DNA of 64,000 bases from Rhodococcus sp. 14-1411-2a. Its GTDB lineage: Bacteria > Actinomycetota > Actinomycetes > Mycobacteriales > Mycobacteriaceae. The stretch covers positions 434,001 through 498,000 of the forward strand of contig NZ_NPGA01000015.1 of assembly GCF_002259485.1 (NCBI RefSeq), in the 5' to 3' direction. Each line of letters opens with the position of its first letter. Position 1 is the first letter of the stretch. This document shows, piece after piece, positions 54,975 through 63,401 of the stretch. A model generated the notes under the pieces. The model saw only the letters and a list, made by a program, of their open reading frames with translations. It had not been told where the DNA came from and did no database searches. A program made the position numbers and the translations under genes.

Positions 54975-55087
54975 GCGTCAATGGACCATTGCAGTGCTCA
55001 GACGTCTGCAGTGGTCCATCCACGCCGGACGCTGATCTGCGTGAATGGACCGTTGCACCGCCCAGACGTATGCAGTGGTCCATTCAC
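54975..55087 (+). repeat. Tandem pair of palindromic elements, family 2
   Basis: Two related hairpins lie end to end. The first (54975-55025) has inner arms ATGGACCATTGCAG and CTGCAGTGGTCCAT; the second (55041-55087) has GTGAATGGACCGTTGCA and TGCAGTGGTCCATTCAC. Both loops contain CCAGACGT or TCAGACGT. Differences between copies in the left arms are mostly G-T compatible, so the RNA fold is kept. No gene is seen in the 516-base glyA-phoH gap apart from these, one family 1 copy and a tiny leader ORF. Confidence 0.75.
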
Positions 55088-55095
55088 CCAACCTC

Positions 55096-55152
55096 GGTGG
55101 ATCAATGTGGCTTTCAGTCGATCCGAGTGCAAGGAAGTCGCATTGATTCACC
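55096..55152 (+). repeat. Palindromic intergenic element, family 1, copy 2
   Basis: Left arm GGTGGATCAATGTGGCTTTC and right arm GTCGCATTGATTCACC pair with few mismatches. The inner part CAGTCGATCCGAGTGC is diverged from copies 1 and 3 (CAGTCACTCTGACTGC). It follows directly on the tandem family 2 hairpins downstream of glyA. Confidence 0.78.
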
Positions 55153-55320
55153 CCGGGGGAGGGCACTTTCGGCACCGGTCGGCCGGCGACCTGGGGCGAT
55201 GTCGACGTAACGCGTTGTTCACCGACACGCCAGACTTCCAGCGAGCCGATACCCGATTTCGGCGGTACCGTCGGCAGTAACAGGCAGCGGGGAAGCTACC
55301 TGTGCGGGAGGTTCTGATAC

Positions 55321-55374
55321 GTGACTGAGCTAGTGAGCGCGAGAGGGCCGGTACCCGGTCCTCGTGTCACCTGA
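55321..55374 (+). CDS. Possible 17-codon leader ORF upstream of phoH
   Basis: GTG at 55321 follows GGGAGG with a 9-base spacer and opens a frame MTELVSARGPVPGPRVT. The stop at 55372-55374 lies 65 bases before phoH. The region also folds (GTGTC-ACCT-GACAC overlaps its end), so a leader peptide or attenuation device is conceivable. In mycobacteria phoH2 is preceded by a small antitoxin-like gene, phoAT; this ORF is much shorter and no similarity is claimed. It may be chance. Confidence 0.25.
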   Translation: MTELVSARGPVPGPRVT

Positions 55375-55439
55375 CACATCGGACCCGACCGGCCGAGCGA
55401 CAGAGTTTGCGCGGTGCCGCGCAGACGTAGGAGCCCCAC

Positions 55440-56765
55440 GTGACCACTTCACGCTCCGTTTCCGCCCCTCTTCGGACATTCGTGCTCGACACCTCGGTCC
55501 TGCTGTCGGACCCCTGGGCAGTCATCCGATTCGCCGAGCACAATGTGGTACTCCCGCTGATCGTCATCAGCGAGTTGGAGGGCAAACGCCACCATCACGA
55601 ACTGGGATGGTTCGCGCGGGAATCCTTGCGCATGCTCGACGACCTGCGCGTAGAATTCGGTCGACTCGACCAGCCGGTTCCCATCGGAACCTCCGGTGGC
55701 ACACTGCAAGTCGAGCTCAATCACACCGATCCTTCGGTTCTTCCCGTCGGATTCCGCACCGACTCCAACGATTCTCGTATCCTCGCCTGCGCCCTGAATC
55801 TGGCGGCCGAGGGCAAGGACGTGGTGTTGGTCAGCAAAGACATTCCGTTGCGCGTCAAGGCCGGTGCTGTCGGTCTCCCCGCCGACGAATACCACGCTCA
55901 CGACGTCGTTCCCTCCGGTTGGACCGGCATGACCGAGCTCGACGTACCGTCCGATGCGGTCGACACGCTGTTCAACGACGGTGTCATCGACCTGGCGGAG
56001 GCGCGAGACCTGCCGTGCCACAACGGAGTTCGACTGCTTGCCGGACGGCAGAGTGCGCTGGGGCGCGTCACGCCGGACAAGCAGATCCAACTCGTTCGCG
56101 GTGAGCGTGAGGCGTTCGGTCTGCACGGTCGTTCGGCGGAACAGCGCGTGGCGCTGGATCTTCTGCTCGACGAGAGCATCGGCATCGTCTCGCTCGGCGG
56201 AAAGGCAGGCACCGGTAAGTCCGCTCTGGCGCTGACCGCCGGACTCGAGGCCGTTCTCGAACGTCGCTCGCATCGGAAAGTCGTTGTCTTCCGGCCTCTC
56301 TACGCCGTCGGCGGCCAGGAGCTCGGCTACCTCCCCGGTAGCGAGAGCGAGAAGATGGGCCCCTGGGGGCAGGCGGTCTTCGACACCCTCGAAGGGCTCG
56401 CGAGCCCGGAGGTGATGGAGGAGGTCATCGCCCGCGGAATGCTGGAAGTGTTGCCGCTGACGCACATTCGTGGTCGATCGCTGCACGACTCCTTCGTCAT
56501 CGTCGACGAGGCACAGTCACTCGAGCGCAACGTGCTGCTGACGGTTCTGTCCCGGCTGGGTTCGGGCTCACGCGTCGTACTCACCCACGACGTCGCTCAG
56601 CGAGACAACCTCCGCGTCGGACGTCACGACGGCGTTGCCGCAGTGATCGAAAAGCTCAAGGGACACCCACTTTTCGCGCACATCACCCTCACCCGCAGCG
56701 AGCGTTCACCGATCGCTGCACTGGTGACGGAAATGCTCGAAGAGTTCGGCCCGTCGGGAGCCTGA
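55440..56765 (+). CDS. phoH2: PhoH2: PIN domain fused to PhoH ATPase
   Basis: A 441-residue fusion. The N-terminal PIN nuclease domain (about 10-150) shows [12 protein letters not shown] (Asp), [11 protein letters not shown] (Glu) and [13 protein letters not shown] (Asp), the acidic site for RNA cleavage. The PhoH helicase-type ATPase (about 230-430) has the Walker [14 protein letters not shown], the Walker B region [12 protein letters not shown] and [13 protein letters not shown]. Mycobacterial PhoH2 is an RNA helicase and ribonuclease. The start is GTG at 55440 after AGGAG. Confidence 0.93.
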   Translation: MTTSRSVSAPLRTFVLDTSVLLSDPWAVIRFAEHNVVLPLIVISELEGKRHHHELGWFARESLRMLDDLRVEFGRLDQPVPIGTSGGTLQVELNHTDPSVLPVGFRTDSNDSRILACALNLAAEGKDVVLVSKDIPLRVKAGAVGLPADEYHAHDVVPSGWTGMTELDVPSDAVDTLFNDGVIDLAEARDLPCHNGVRLLAGRQSALGRVTPDKQIQLVRGEREAFGLHGRSAEQRVALDLLLDESIGIVSLGGKAGTGKSALALTAGLEAVLERRSHRKVVVFRPLYAVGGQELGYLPGSESEKMGPWGQAVFDTLEGLASPEVMEEVIARGMLEVLPLTHIRGRSLHDSFVIVDEAQSLERNVLLTVLSRLGSGSRVVLTHDVAQRDNLRVGRHDGVAAVIEKLKGHPLFAHITLTRSERSPIAALVTEMLEEFGPSGA

Positions 56766-56779
56766 CCCCCCTCGTGAGC

Positions 56780-56811
56780 GTGGAGCCTGCGGGTCGTTCC
56801 GCAGGCTCCAC
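56780..56811 (+). terminator. Hairpin terminator after phoH2
   Basis: GTGGAGCCTGCGG pairs perfectly with CCGCAGGCTCCAC (13 bp) around GTCGTT, 14 bases after the phoH2 stop and before the convergent gene. There is no T-run. Confidence 0.75.
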
Positions 56812-56851
56812 TCCTGCCTCGTAGCCCACTACGAGGTTCCGCTCACCTGGG

Positions 56852-57259
56852 TCACCGGCCCACGACGACCCGGAAGATGCCTCGCACAACACCTTTCAGG
56901 AAGTCGACGGTGTCGAAGTAGTCCCGCCACACGGCTATTCTGCCGTCGCGCATCTCGAAGGTTCCGCACACCCAGAACTCGATTCGGAGTCGCCGCCAGA
57001 TCAGGACGTCGGTGCGCTCGGTGAGCACGACATTCCCGTCGGCCGCGATGTTGTGCACGATCACGTCGAAGCCGAACGCAGGTCTGGCCAGCATCGCCAT
57101 GAACTTGCCCACGTTCGCGCGGCCGCGCACCTTGGGCAACCCGACGTTGTGCCAGACGATGCGGTTGTCGAGCAGAGACATCGCGCGATCGGTGTCTCGA
57201 CTTCGCAACGCGTCGAACAGATCCAGCACGGTCTCGGTTGCCTGCTGTGTCTCGGTCAT
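56852..57259 (-). CDS. Limonene-1,2-epoxide hydrolase family protein
   Basis: A 135-residue NTF2-fold protein of the LEH family. The catalytic triad of LEH (Asp-Arg-Asp) appears as Arg and Asp in LTERTDVLIW and Asp in AVWRDYFDT, with the Tyr/Asn water ligands around WHNVG. Members open epoxides by one-step hydrolysis; a lipid or terpene epoxide is possible. The gene start overlaps the stop of the serine hydrolase gene by four bases, so they form an operon. Confidence 0.8.
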   Translation of the reverse strand: MTETQQATETVLDLFDALRSRDTDRAMSLLDNRIVWHNVGLPKVRGRANVGKFMAMLARPAFGFDVIVHNIAADGNVVLTERTDVLIWRRLRIEFWVCGTFEMRDGRIAVWRDYFDTVDFLKGVVRGIFRVVVGR

Positions 57260-58851
57260 TTCGTGAACCGCCCCAATCCATCGCCGTCGAAGAACTCGAG
57301 CGTCAGCGTATTCGCGTCGAACGTCGCTTGGGAAATGGTTCCGTCGGGCGCGTTCTCGCCGGTCGGCTCGAACGTGAACGTGTCACCGTCCCAGGGCGAC
57401 AACTCGTACGACGTCGAGTTCGGTCCGAGGGACAACAGCAGCTCACCGTTGACCTCCGCCACCGTCGCCGGCCCCCAGTAACTGTTCTGGTACACCCCGG
57501 TGTACGACGCGAGAGGTTGTGGCGCTGTGGGATTCGCGGGAGCGGTCTTGCCCGCGAGCTCGCCTTCCGGTTCGCTCATGCCGGCGAACGCATTCTTGTA
57601 CAGCGTTCGCCAGTCCTCCCGCACCTCACCGAACTGAACGAGGTCTGCGAACTCGGCGGTCACCGTTTCGGCGATACCGAGGGGCGCGGCGTTGGTCAGT
57701 ACGACGATGGCGACGTCGAGCGACGGAATCCACAGGAAGTTGGTGCCTGCCCCGAGCGCGAACGCTCCCGAGTGGCTCACCGTCGTGCGGCCGGCCGCAC
57801 TGGTGGAGACGTTGAATCCGTACCCGTAGTAGCCGGAGCGTGAGTCCGGCGTCGCCGACGGGCTCGACATGATCTGCGCACTGACGGCGGGCAGGAGGGC
57901 GTCGGGATCGACGATCTCTCGTCCGTCGTGAGTACCGTCGGTCACGAGCATCCTCAGCCACTTCGCGAGATCGTTCACCGAAGAGTTGACGCCACCGGCC
58001 GGGGTCTGTGCATCGGGTTCTCGCTGATACTTCGCCTGATACTCGCCGTCGACGAGAACGTGAGGTACGGCCCGGTCGGCCCGCGCGATGTAGTCCGCGA
58101 ACGACGAGCTGGTCGAGGTCATGCCGAGCGGGCCGTAGATCGTGTCGTGGCTGAGAGTGTCCCAGTCCTCGCCCGACGCCGCAGCGACGGCCTCGGCCGC
58201 GGCCGTGATTCCGAAGTTGGTGTAGTGGTACGTCGACCGGAACGGGTCGAGGGGCACCTCCCTGAGGCGTTCGAGAACCTGGCGCCGGTCGTAGCCGAGG
58301 TCCTCGAGCAGATCACCGGCATGCTCGGGAAGCCCGCTTCGGTGGGCGTAGAAGTCTCCGACCGTGATGTTCTCCGTCACCCAGGGATCGTCGAGCGCGA
58401 ACCACGGCAGCTGCGAGACCACCGGCGTAGACCAGTCGACCACGCCCGCTCCCACCTGGGACGCGATGACCGTCGCACCGACCGATTTCGACAGCGAGGC
58501 CAACTGGAACACCGAGTCGCCGTCGACGGGGTCGTTCTCACCCACCTCGCGAACGCCGAAGCCCTTCGAGTAGACGACGTCCGAGCCGTGCACGACGGCA
58601 ATGGCCATACCGGGAATGTTCGACGACGCCATCAACTCCTCGGCGATGCCGTCGAGCTTGCCGACCGCCTCGTCGACGCGGCCGGTCGGAACATCGACGC
58701 CTGCAACCTGACCGGGGGAGAGGTCGCTGGGCGGCGCGGGCTCCGATGTCGGCGGGCTTTCTGCGGCGGGTGTGTCGTTCGAGCACCCGACCAGCACGAC
58801 CATCGAGCACACGACAGCAAGACACAGAAAATTTCGCCCCGACCGCATCAT
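57256..58851 (-). CDS. Serine hydrolase, class C beta-lactamase/DD-peptidase fold, lipoprotein
   Basis: A 531-residue exported lipoprotein (lipobox VLVGC near residue 23). The penicillin-binding fold covers about 60-420: SxxK in ASLSKSVGA, YxN in HYTNFG and the KTG-box equivalent HSGAF. The C-terminal part (about 440-531) is a DUF3471-like lipocalin-type β-domain (GVYQNSYWGPATVAEVNGE). Substrates of these esterase/amidase proteins vary; β-lactamase activity cannot be assumed. It is the first gene of an operon with the epoxide hydrolase. Confidence 0.87.
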   Translation of the reverse strand: MMRSGRNFLCLAVVCSMVVLVGCSNDTPAAESPPTSEPAPPSDLSPGQVAGVDVPTGRVDEAVGKLDGIAEELMASSNIPGMAIAVVHGSDVVYSKGFGVREVGENDPVDGDSVFQLASLSKSVGATVIASQVGAGVVDWSTPVVSQLPWFALDDPWVTENITVGDFYAHRSGLPEHAGDLLEDLGYDRRQVLERLREVPLDPFRSTYHYTNFGITAAAEAVAAASGEDWDTLSHDTIYGPLGMTSTSSSFADYIARADRAVPHVLVDGEYQAKYQREPDAQTPAGGVNSSVNDLAKWLRMLVTDGTHDGREIVDPDALLPAVSAQIMSSPSATPDSRSGYYGYGFNVSTSAAGRTTVSHSGAFALGAGTNFLWIPSLDVAIVVLTNAAPLGIAETVTAEFADLVQFGEVREDWRTLYKNAFAGMSEPEGELAGKTAPANPTAPQPLASYTGVYQNSYWGPATVAEVNGELLLSLGPNSTSYELSPWDGDTFTFEPTGENAPDGTISQATFDANTLTLEFFDGDGLGRFTK

Positions 58852-58977
58852 GAGGAGTCCTCACGTCGATGACTGGATGCACCTGAGAATAGACCCGCAA
58901 CGACCTGGCGTTAGGAGAATTCACAATGGTCAGGGGCACGGCGTCGGGCGCTCGGGCGTAGGCGCTACGGTTACCGC

Positions 58978-59835
58978 ATGTCTACGAACCTGTCCGACGG
59001 TGATCTGCTGGTCCGTTTGGAGCCCGCGGTCGAAGAGAATCTACGACGCCACATCGAGGCAGCCAGCGACTGGCATCCCCACGATCTCGCGCCGTTCGAC
59101 GAGGGCAAGAACTTCGCGTTCCTCGGCGGCGAGGACTGGACGCCGGAGCAGTCGCACCTCAGTGATGTCGAAATCCTGTCCGCAACGGTCGGCGTGTTGG
59201 TGGCCGACAACCTGCCCGCGTACCACCGCGAATTGGCCCACGCCCTCACCGGTCTCGGAGCCTGGTGGAAGTGGACCGGCCGATGGACGTCGGAGGAGAA
59301 CCGACAGTCGATCGTGTTGCGCAACTTCCTGGTGCTGACCCGCGCTGTCGATCCGGTCGCCCTCGAGCGCGTTCGGATGGAACACATGACGCTGGGATAC
59401 GACGCCCCCAGCCAGCATCTGCTCGACATTCTCGCGCATTTCGCCATCGAGGAAGCCGCAGCCTCGCTGCGTAACCGCAACACCATCGCCCTCGGCAAGG
59501 ATCCGGTGCTCGCCACCATCCTCGGCCGGATCGCCGACGACGACGCGCTGCAGTCGGCATTCTTCGCCAGCATCCTCGACGAGGCATTCGCCGTGGTGCC
59601 CGATCAGGCCGCTCGCGCCATCGCGGACCGGATCAACGGCTTCAAGATTCCCGAGGTCGACCTCCCGGACCGTGGCAGCAGCACCGCCGCGCTCGCCGAA
59701 GCCGGAATCTACGACGCCGACCAGGAACGCGACAAGGTGTTCAAGCCGCTGCTCGCAGGCTGGAAGATCTTCGACCGCACCGATCTGGGCGAGGACGGCC
59801 TGAAGGCACGCGAGGAACTCGCACACCTCGCCTGA
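58978..59835 (+). CDS. DesA2-like acyl-ACP desaturase homologue lacking iron-ligand histidines
   Basis: A 285-residue protein of the soluble diiron acyl-ACP desaturase family, matching M. tuberculosis DesA2 in length, position and pattern (NFAFLGGEDWTPEQS, LVADNLPAYHREL, GRWTSEENR). The ligand set is broken. The first EXXH reads ENRQ (Glu107, Gln110) and the second reads DALQ (Asp189, Gln192), so both histidines are Gln and one Glu is Asp. Glu85 and Glu158/159 remain. It may bind a different metal, or none, and act as a partner of an active desaturase or in another reaction. The ATG at 58978 follows a CGTAG-GCG-CTACG dyad. Confidence 0.85.
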   Translation: MSTNLSDGDLLVRLEPAVEENLRRHIEAASDWHPHDLAPFDEGKNFAFLGGEDWTPEQSHLSDVEILSATVGVLVADNLPAYHRELAHALTGLGAWWKWTGRWTSEENRQSIVLRNFLVLTRAVDPVALERVRMEHMTLGYDAPSQHLLDILAHFAIEEAAASLRNRNTIALGKDPVLATILGRIADDDALQSAFFASILDEAFAVVPDQAARAIADRINGFKIPEVDLPDRGSSTAALAEAGIYDADQERDKVFKPLLAGWKIFDRTDLGEDGLKAREELAHLA

Positions 59836-59857
59836 GGTTCGGCCCTTTTCGAACGAA

Positions 59858-59935
59858 CCCGCCCCCGGTTGGGATCAATGCGACTTTGTTGCAGTCAGAG
59901 TGACTGAAACCCACATTGATCCCACCGGGGGCGGG
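59858..59935 (-). repeat. Palindromic intergenic element, family 1, copy 3 (longest stem)
   Basis: The arms CCCGCCCCCGG-T-TGGGATCAATG and CATTGATCCCA-C-CGGGGGCGGG form an almost perfect stem of more than 20 bp, with the inner hairpin CAGTCA-GAG-TGACTG. Read on the minus strand it has the same orientation as copies 1 and 2 on the plus strand and lies 34 bases downstream of the fum stop. Between these convergent genes it can end transcription from both sides. Confidence 0.85.
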
Positions 59936-59969
59936 CTGTTTCAAGCGTCCGACGGGGCGAACGGGAAAG

Positions 59970-61370
59970 CTAGTCCTTGACCTTCGCCATGGCGAGTACG
60001 TCGAGGCGCTTGTCCAGTTCTGCTTCGCTGAGCTTGTCGCCGATCAGTCCGCGGTCGATGACCGTCTGACGGATCGTCTTCTTCTCCTTCAGTGCCTGCT
60101 TTGCGACGGCGGCAGCTTCCTCGTAGCCGATCGCGGAGTTCAGCGGCGTCACGATGGACGGCGAGGACTCGGCGAGGGTCTTGAGGTGCTCGACGTTGGC
60201 TTCGAGGCCGACGACACATTTGTCGGCGAACAGGACCGAGACGTTGGCGAGCAGCTTGAACGACTCGAGCACGTTGCGCGCCATCATCGGGATGTACACG
60301 TTGAGCTCGAATGCACCCGACGCACCGCCGAATGCGACTGCGGCGTCGTTGCCGATGACCTGAGCCGCGACCTGCGTAACAGCCTCGGGGAGAACGGGAT
60401 TGACCTTGCCGGGCATGATGGAGCTACCGGGCTGCAGGTCGGGGAGGGTGATCTCGCCGAGTCCGGTGAGCGGTCCCGATCCCATCCAGCGAATGTCGTT
60501 GGCAATCTTGGTCAATGAGACCGCGATGGTGCGCAGTGCGCCCGATGCCTCGACGAGTCCGTCACGTGCGGCCTGTGCCTCGAACGAATCCTTGGCTGCG
60601 GTGAGTGCGTCGATCCCGGTCGACGCAACCAGTGCGGCAACGACTTTCGGGCCGAAGCCGTCGGGTGCGTTGAGGCCGGTGCCGACGGCGGTGCCGCCGA
60701 TGGGCAGTTCACCGAGCCGCGGCAGGGTGGCCTCGACGCGTTCGATGCCTGCTTCGATCTGACGGGCGTAGCCGCCGAATTCCTGACCGAGGGTGACCGG
60801 AACGGCGTCCATGAGGTGGGTGCGGCCGGACTTCACGACGTGCTTCCACTCGGTGGCCTTCACCACGAGAGCCTCGTGGAGGTGGCGCAGTGCGGGCACG
60901 AGCGACGTCACGGCGGCCTCGGTGGCGGCGACGTGCGTTGCCGTCGGGAACGTGTCGTTGGAGGACTGCGACATGTTCACGTGGTCGTTGGGGTGTACTT
61001 CGACGCCGGCCGCCTTCGCGATCGACGCGATGACCTCGTTGGCGTTCATGTTCGAGCTGGTGCCCGAGCCGGTCTGGAAGACGTCGATCGGGAACTGGTC
61101 GTCGTGCTTGCCGTCGGCGATCTCGGTGGCAGCGGCGATGATCGCGTCGGCCAGTGCGCCGTCGAGCAGACCGAGATCCTTGTTGACCTGCGCGCAGGCT
61201 GCCTTGAGCAGGCCCATCGCGCGAATCTGAGTGCGTTCGAGCGGACGGCCCGAGATGGGGAAGTTCTCCACGGCACGCTGCGTCTGGGCACGCCAGAGCG
61301 CATCGATGGGAACGCGAACCTCTCCCATGGTGTCGTGCTCGATCCGGAACTGCTGTTCGTTCTCTGTCAT
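59970..61370 (-). CDS. fumC: Class II fumarate hydratase
   Basis: A 466-residue tetrameric fumarase of the citric acid cycle. The signature [15 protein letters not shown] contains the catalytic loop, and [30 protein letters not shown] and [15 protein letters not shown] are the other conserved blocks. The ATG at 61370 ([13 protein letters not shown]) has AGAGG upstream. It lies 47 bases after glpX on the same strand, so the two are probably co-transcribed. Confidence 0.97.
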   Translation of the reverse strand: MTENEQQFRIEHDTMGEVRVPIDALWRAQTQRAVENFPISGRPLERTQIRAMGLLKAACAQVNKDLGLLDGALADAIIAAATEIADGKHDDQFPIDVFQTGSGTSSNMNANEVIASIAKAAGVEVHPNDHVNMSQSSNDTFPTATHVAATEAAVTSLVPALRHLHEALVVKATEWKHVVKSGRTHLMDAVPVTLGQEFGGYARQIEAGIERVEATLPRLGELPIGGTAVGTGLNAPDGFGPKVVAALVASTGIDALTAAKDSFEAQAARDGLVEASGALRTIAVSLTKIANDIRWMGSGPLTGLGEITLPDLQPGSSIMPGKVNPVLPEAVTQVAAQVIGNDAAVAFGGASGAFELNVYIPMMARNVLESFKLLANVSVLFADKCVVGLEANVEHLKTLAESSPSIVTPLNSAIGYEEAAAVAKQALKEKKTIRQTVIDRGLIGDKLSEAELDKRLDVLAMAKVKD

Positions 61371-61417
61371 TGACCTCTTGCCTCGGTAGGGGAGCGGAAA
61401 CTTCGTCGAGCGGACGG

Positions 61418-62458
61418 TCAGAAGGACGGGATGGCGCCGGAGGTGTCGCCGTCGAAGTCGATGGTCGAGTACTCCTTGAGCTTGTTGAGCTGGTGGTACG
61501 CGTCGATCATGCGGACGGTGCCGGACTTCGAGCGCATCACGATGGACTGCGTGTGCGCGCCGCCGCCCGAGTATCGGACGCCCTGGAGCAGGTCGCCGTC
61601 GGTGACGCCGGTGGCGGTGAAGAAGACGTTCTCGCCCGAGACCAGGTCTTCGGTGGACAGGACACGATCGAGATCGTGTCCGGCGTCGATCGCCTTCTGG
61701 CGTTCGTCGTCGTCGGTCGGAGCCAGCATGCCCTGGTGCGCGCCACCCATGCAGCGCATGGCGGCCGCGGCGATGATGCCTTCGGGAGTTCCACCGGTGC
61801 CCATGAGGATGTCGATGGGGGAGGTGGGACGGGCGGCGGCGATGGCGCCGGCGACGTCGCCGTCGGAGATCAGTCGAATGCGAGCGCCGGTGTCGCGCAC
61901 CTGCTGGATCAGCTCGGCGTGCCGGGGGCGGTCGAGGATGCACACCGTGACGTCGGAGGTGGAGCCCTTCTTGATCTTGGCGACGCGGGCGATGTTCTCC
62001 GCGACCGGTGCGGTGATGTCGATGACGTCGGCGAAGTCGGGTCCGACGGCGATCTTTTTCATGTAGAAGACGGCGGACGGATCGAACATCGCGCCACGCT
62101 CGGCGACGGCGAGAACCGAGATGGCGTTGGGCATGCCCTTGGCCATCAACGTGGTTCCGTCGACGGGGTCGACGGCGAAATCGACCTCGGGGCCGTTGCC
62201 GTTGCCGACCTGTTCGCCGTTGTAGAGCATCGGCGCTTCGTCCTTCTCGCCCTCGCCGATGACGACGACGCCGCGCATCGAGACCGAGCTGACCAACTGA
62301 CGCATGGCGTCGACTGCTGCTCCGTCGCCACCTTCCTTGTCGCCGCGACCGACCCAGCGACCCGAGGCGAGCGCACCGGCCTCGGTGACGCGTACGAGTT
62401 CGAGTGCGAGGTTGCGATCTGGCGCCATGGCGCGAGTGGACTCGGTGCTGGCCGTCAT
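61418..62458 (-). CDS. glpX: Class II fructose-1,6-bisphosphatase
   Basis: A 346-residue GlpX that dephosphorylates fructose-1,6-bisphosphate in gluconeogenesis. Metal sites are in [15 protein letters not shown] and [17 protein letters not shown]; later [10 protein letters not shown] and GTGGTPEGI bind substrate. It is the only FBPase class in mycobacteria. The order glpX-fum is the same as in Rv1099c-Rv1098c. Confidence 0.97.
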   Translation of the reverse strand: MTASTESTRAMAPDRNLALELVRVTEAGALASGRWVGRGDKEGGDGAAVDAMRQLVSSVSMRGVVVIGEGEKDEAPMLYNGEQVGNGNGPEVDFAVDPVDGTTLMAKGMPNAISVLAVAERGAMFDPSAVFYMKKIAVGPDFADVIDITAPVAENIARVAKIKKGSTSDVTVCILDRPRHAELIQQVRDTGARIRLISDGDVAGAIAAARPTSPIDILMGTGGTPEGIIAAAAMRCMGGAHQGMLAPTDDDERQKAIDAGHDLDRVLSTEDLVSGENVFFTATGVTDGDLLQGVRYSGGGAHTQSIVMRSKSGTVRMIDAYHQLNKLKEYSTIDFDGDTSGAIPSF

Positions 62459-62593
62459 CGGTTTGTAGCCTCCTGGTTGGTGGGGTGTTACCCAGGCGCG
62501 ATTATCTCACTTCTGTGATGTCTGCCGTGGGGTCGGGTGGTCTGTGAGGCACGCGCCGACCGAGCACTGCTGCGCAGAGGGGATACTGGTGGG

Positions 62594-63166
62594 GTGGCGA
62601 ACAGCAAACCTCGGATTCTCAACAACAGTCGCGACATGGTGTGGTCGCTCATTCCGCTGGTCATCGCGTGTTTGTTGATTGCGGGCATCGCCAGTCAGTG
62701 CTCGCTGAGCCCCGGCGGGCCCCAGCAGGGGCCCATCCCCAACTTCGACGTGGACACCGCGTTGCAGTACGACGCGTCGGAAATCGGCTTTCCGGTGCGT
62801 AATCCGGCTGTTCCGGAGGATTGGACGCCCAACTCGGGCAGTCGTCCGACGATCTCCGGCGACAACGGGGGACCGGTGTCGACTGTCGGGTACATCACCG
62901 GATCGGGTGCGTATCTGCAGCTGACCCAGACCAGCGCCGTCGAGGAAGTGTTGGTCCCCTTCGTGGCCGGCGACGAGACGGTGTACGCGTCGGGCGCGCA
63001 GAACGTGTCGGGTCGAGATTGGGTCGTCTACGGCGAGGAAGGTTCGCGGAAGTACTGGGTCTCGGACTTCGGCGATGTGCGAATCCTGCTGGGCGGTACC
63101 GCGAACGACGCAGACTTCACCACGCTCGCCGAGGCCCTAGAGGTCGCCGAACCGCTGGAGCCCTAG
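62594..63166 (+). CDS. DUF4245 membrane-anchored protein
   Basis: A 190-residue protein with a short basic N terminus, one helix (about 16-36, [20 protein letters not shown]) and an extracytoplasmic domain (about 50-190) with the DUF4245 pattern [28 protein letters not shown] and [16 protein letters not shown]. The function is unknown; position matches Rv1100. The start is GTG at 62594. Its stop overlaps the stop of xseB (CTAG shared). Confidence 0.85.
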   Translation: MANSKPRILNNSRDMVWSLIPLVIACLLIAGIASQCSLSPGGPQQGPIPNFDVDTALQYDASEIGFPVRNPAVPEDWTPNSGSRPTISGDNGGPVSTVGYITGSGAYLQLTQTSAVEEVLVPFVAGDETVYASGAQNVSGRDWVVYGEEGSRKYWVSDFGDVRILLGGTANDADFTTLAEALEVAEPLEP

Positions 63167-63387
63167 CTGTCCTTCTCGGTGCTCGCGAGCGCGGTCTCGA
63201 TCCGCTTGCGGGCTCCGGCGAGCTGCTCCTCACAGCGGGTGGCCAGCTGCTCTCCGCGCTCCCACAGGGCCAGGGAGGCGTCGAGATCGAGCCCGCCCTG
63301 CTCGAGGATCTTCACCACGCCCACCAGTTCGTCCCTGGCCTCTTCGTAGCCCAGTTCCGATACCGGCTTGTCTTCGTTCTCGCTCAT
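63163..63387 (-). CDS. xseB: Exodeoxyribonuclease VII small subunit
   Basis: A 74-residue helical protein with the XseB pattern [21 protein letters not shown] and [20 protein letters not shown]. Several XseB chains wrap around XseA to form exonuclease VII, which degrades single-stranded DNA in both directions. The ATG at 63387 has AAGGAG upstream. It lies 14 bases after xseA. Confidence 0.93.
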   Translation of the reverse strand: MSENEDKPVSELGYEEARDELVGVVKILEQGGLDLDASLALWERGEQLATRCEEQLAGARKRIETALASTEKDS

Positions 63388-63401
63388 ACGTACTCCTTCT
63401 G

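Noticed and set aside
55280..55440. A possible cyclic di-AMP riboswitch in the phoH2 leader
   Set aside because: Some G-rich words and stems are present, but I could not align the conserved core of that riboswitch class, and PhoH2 is not a usual target.
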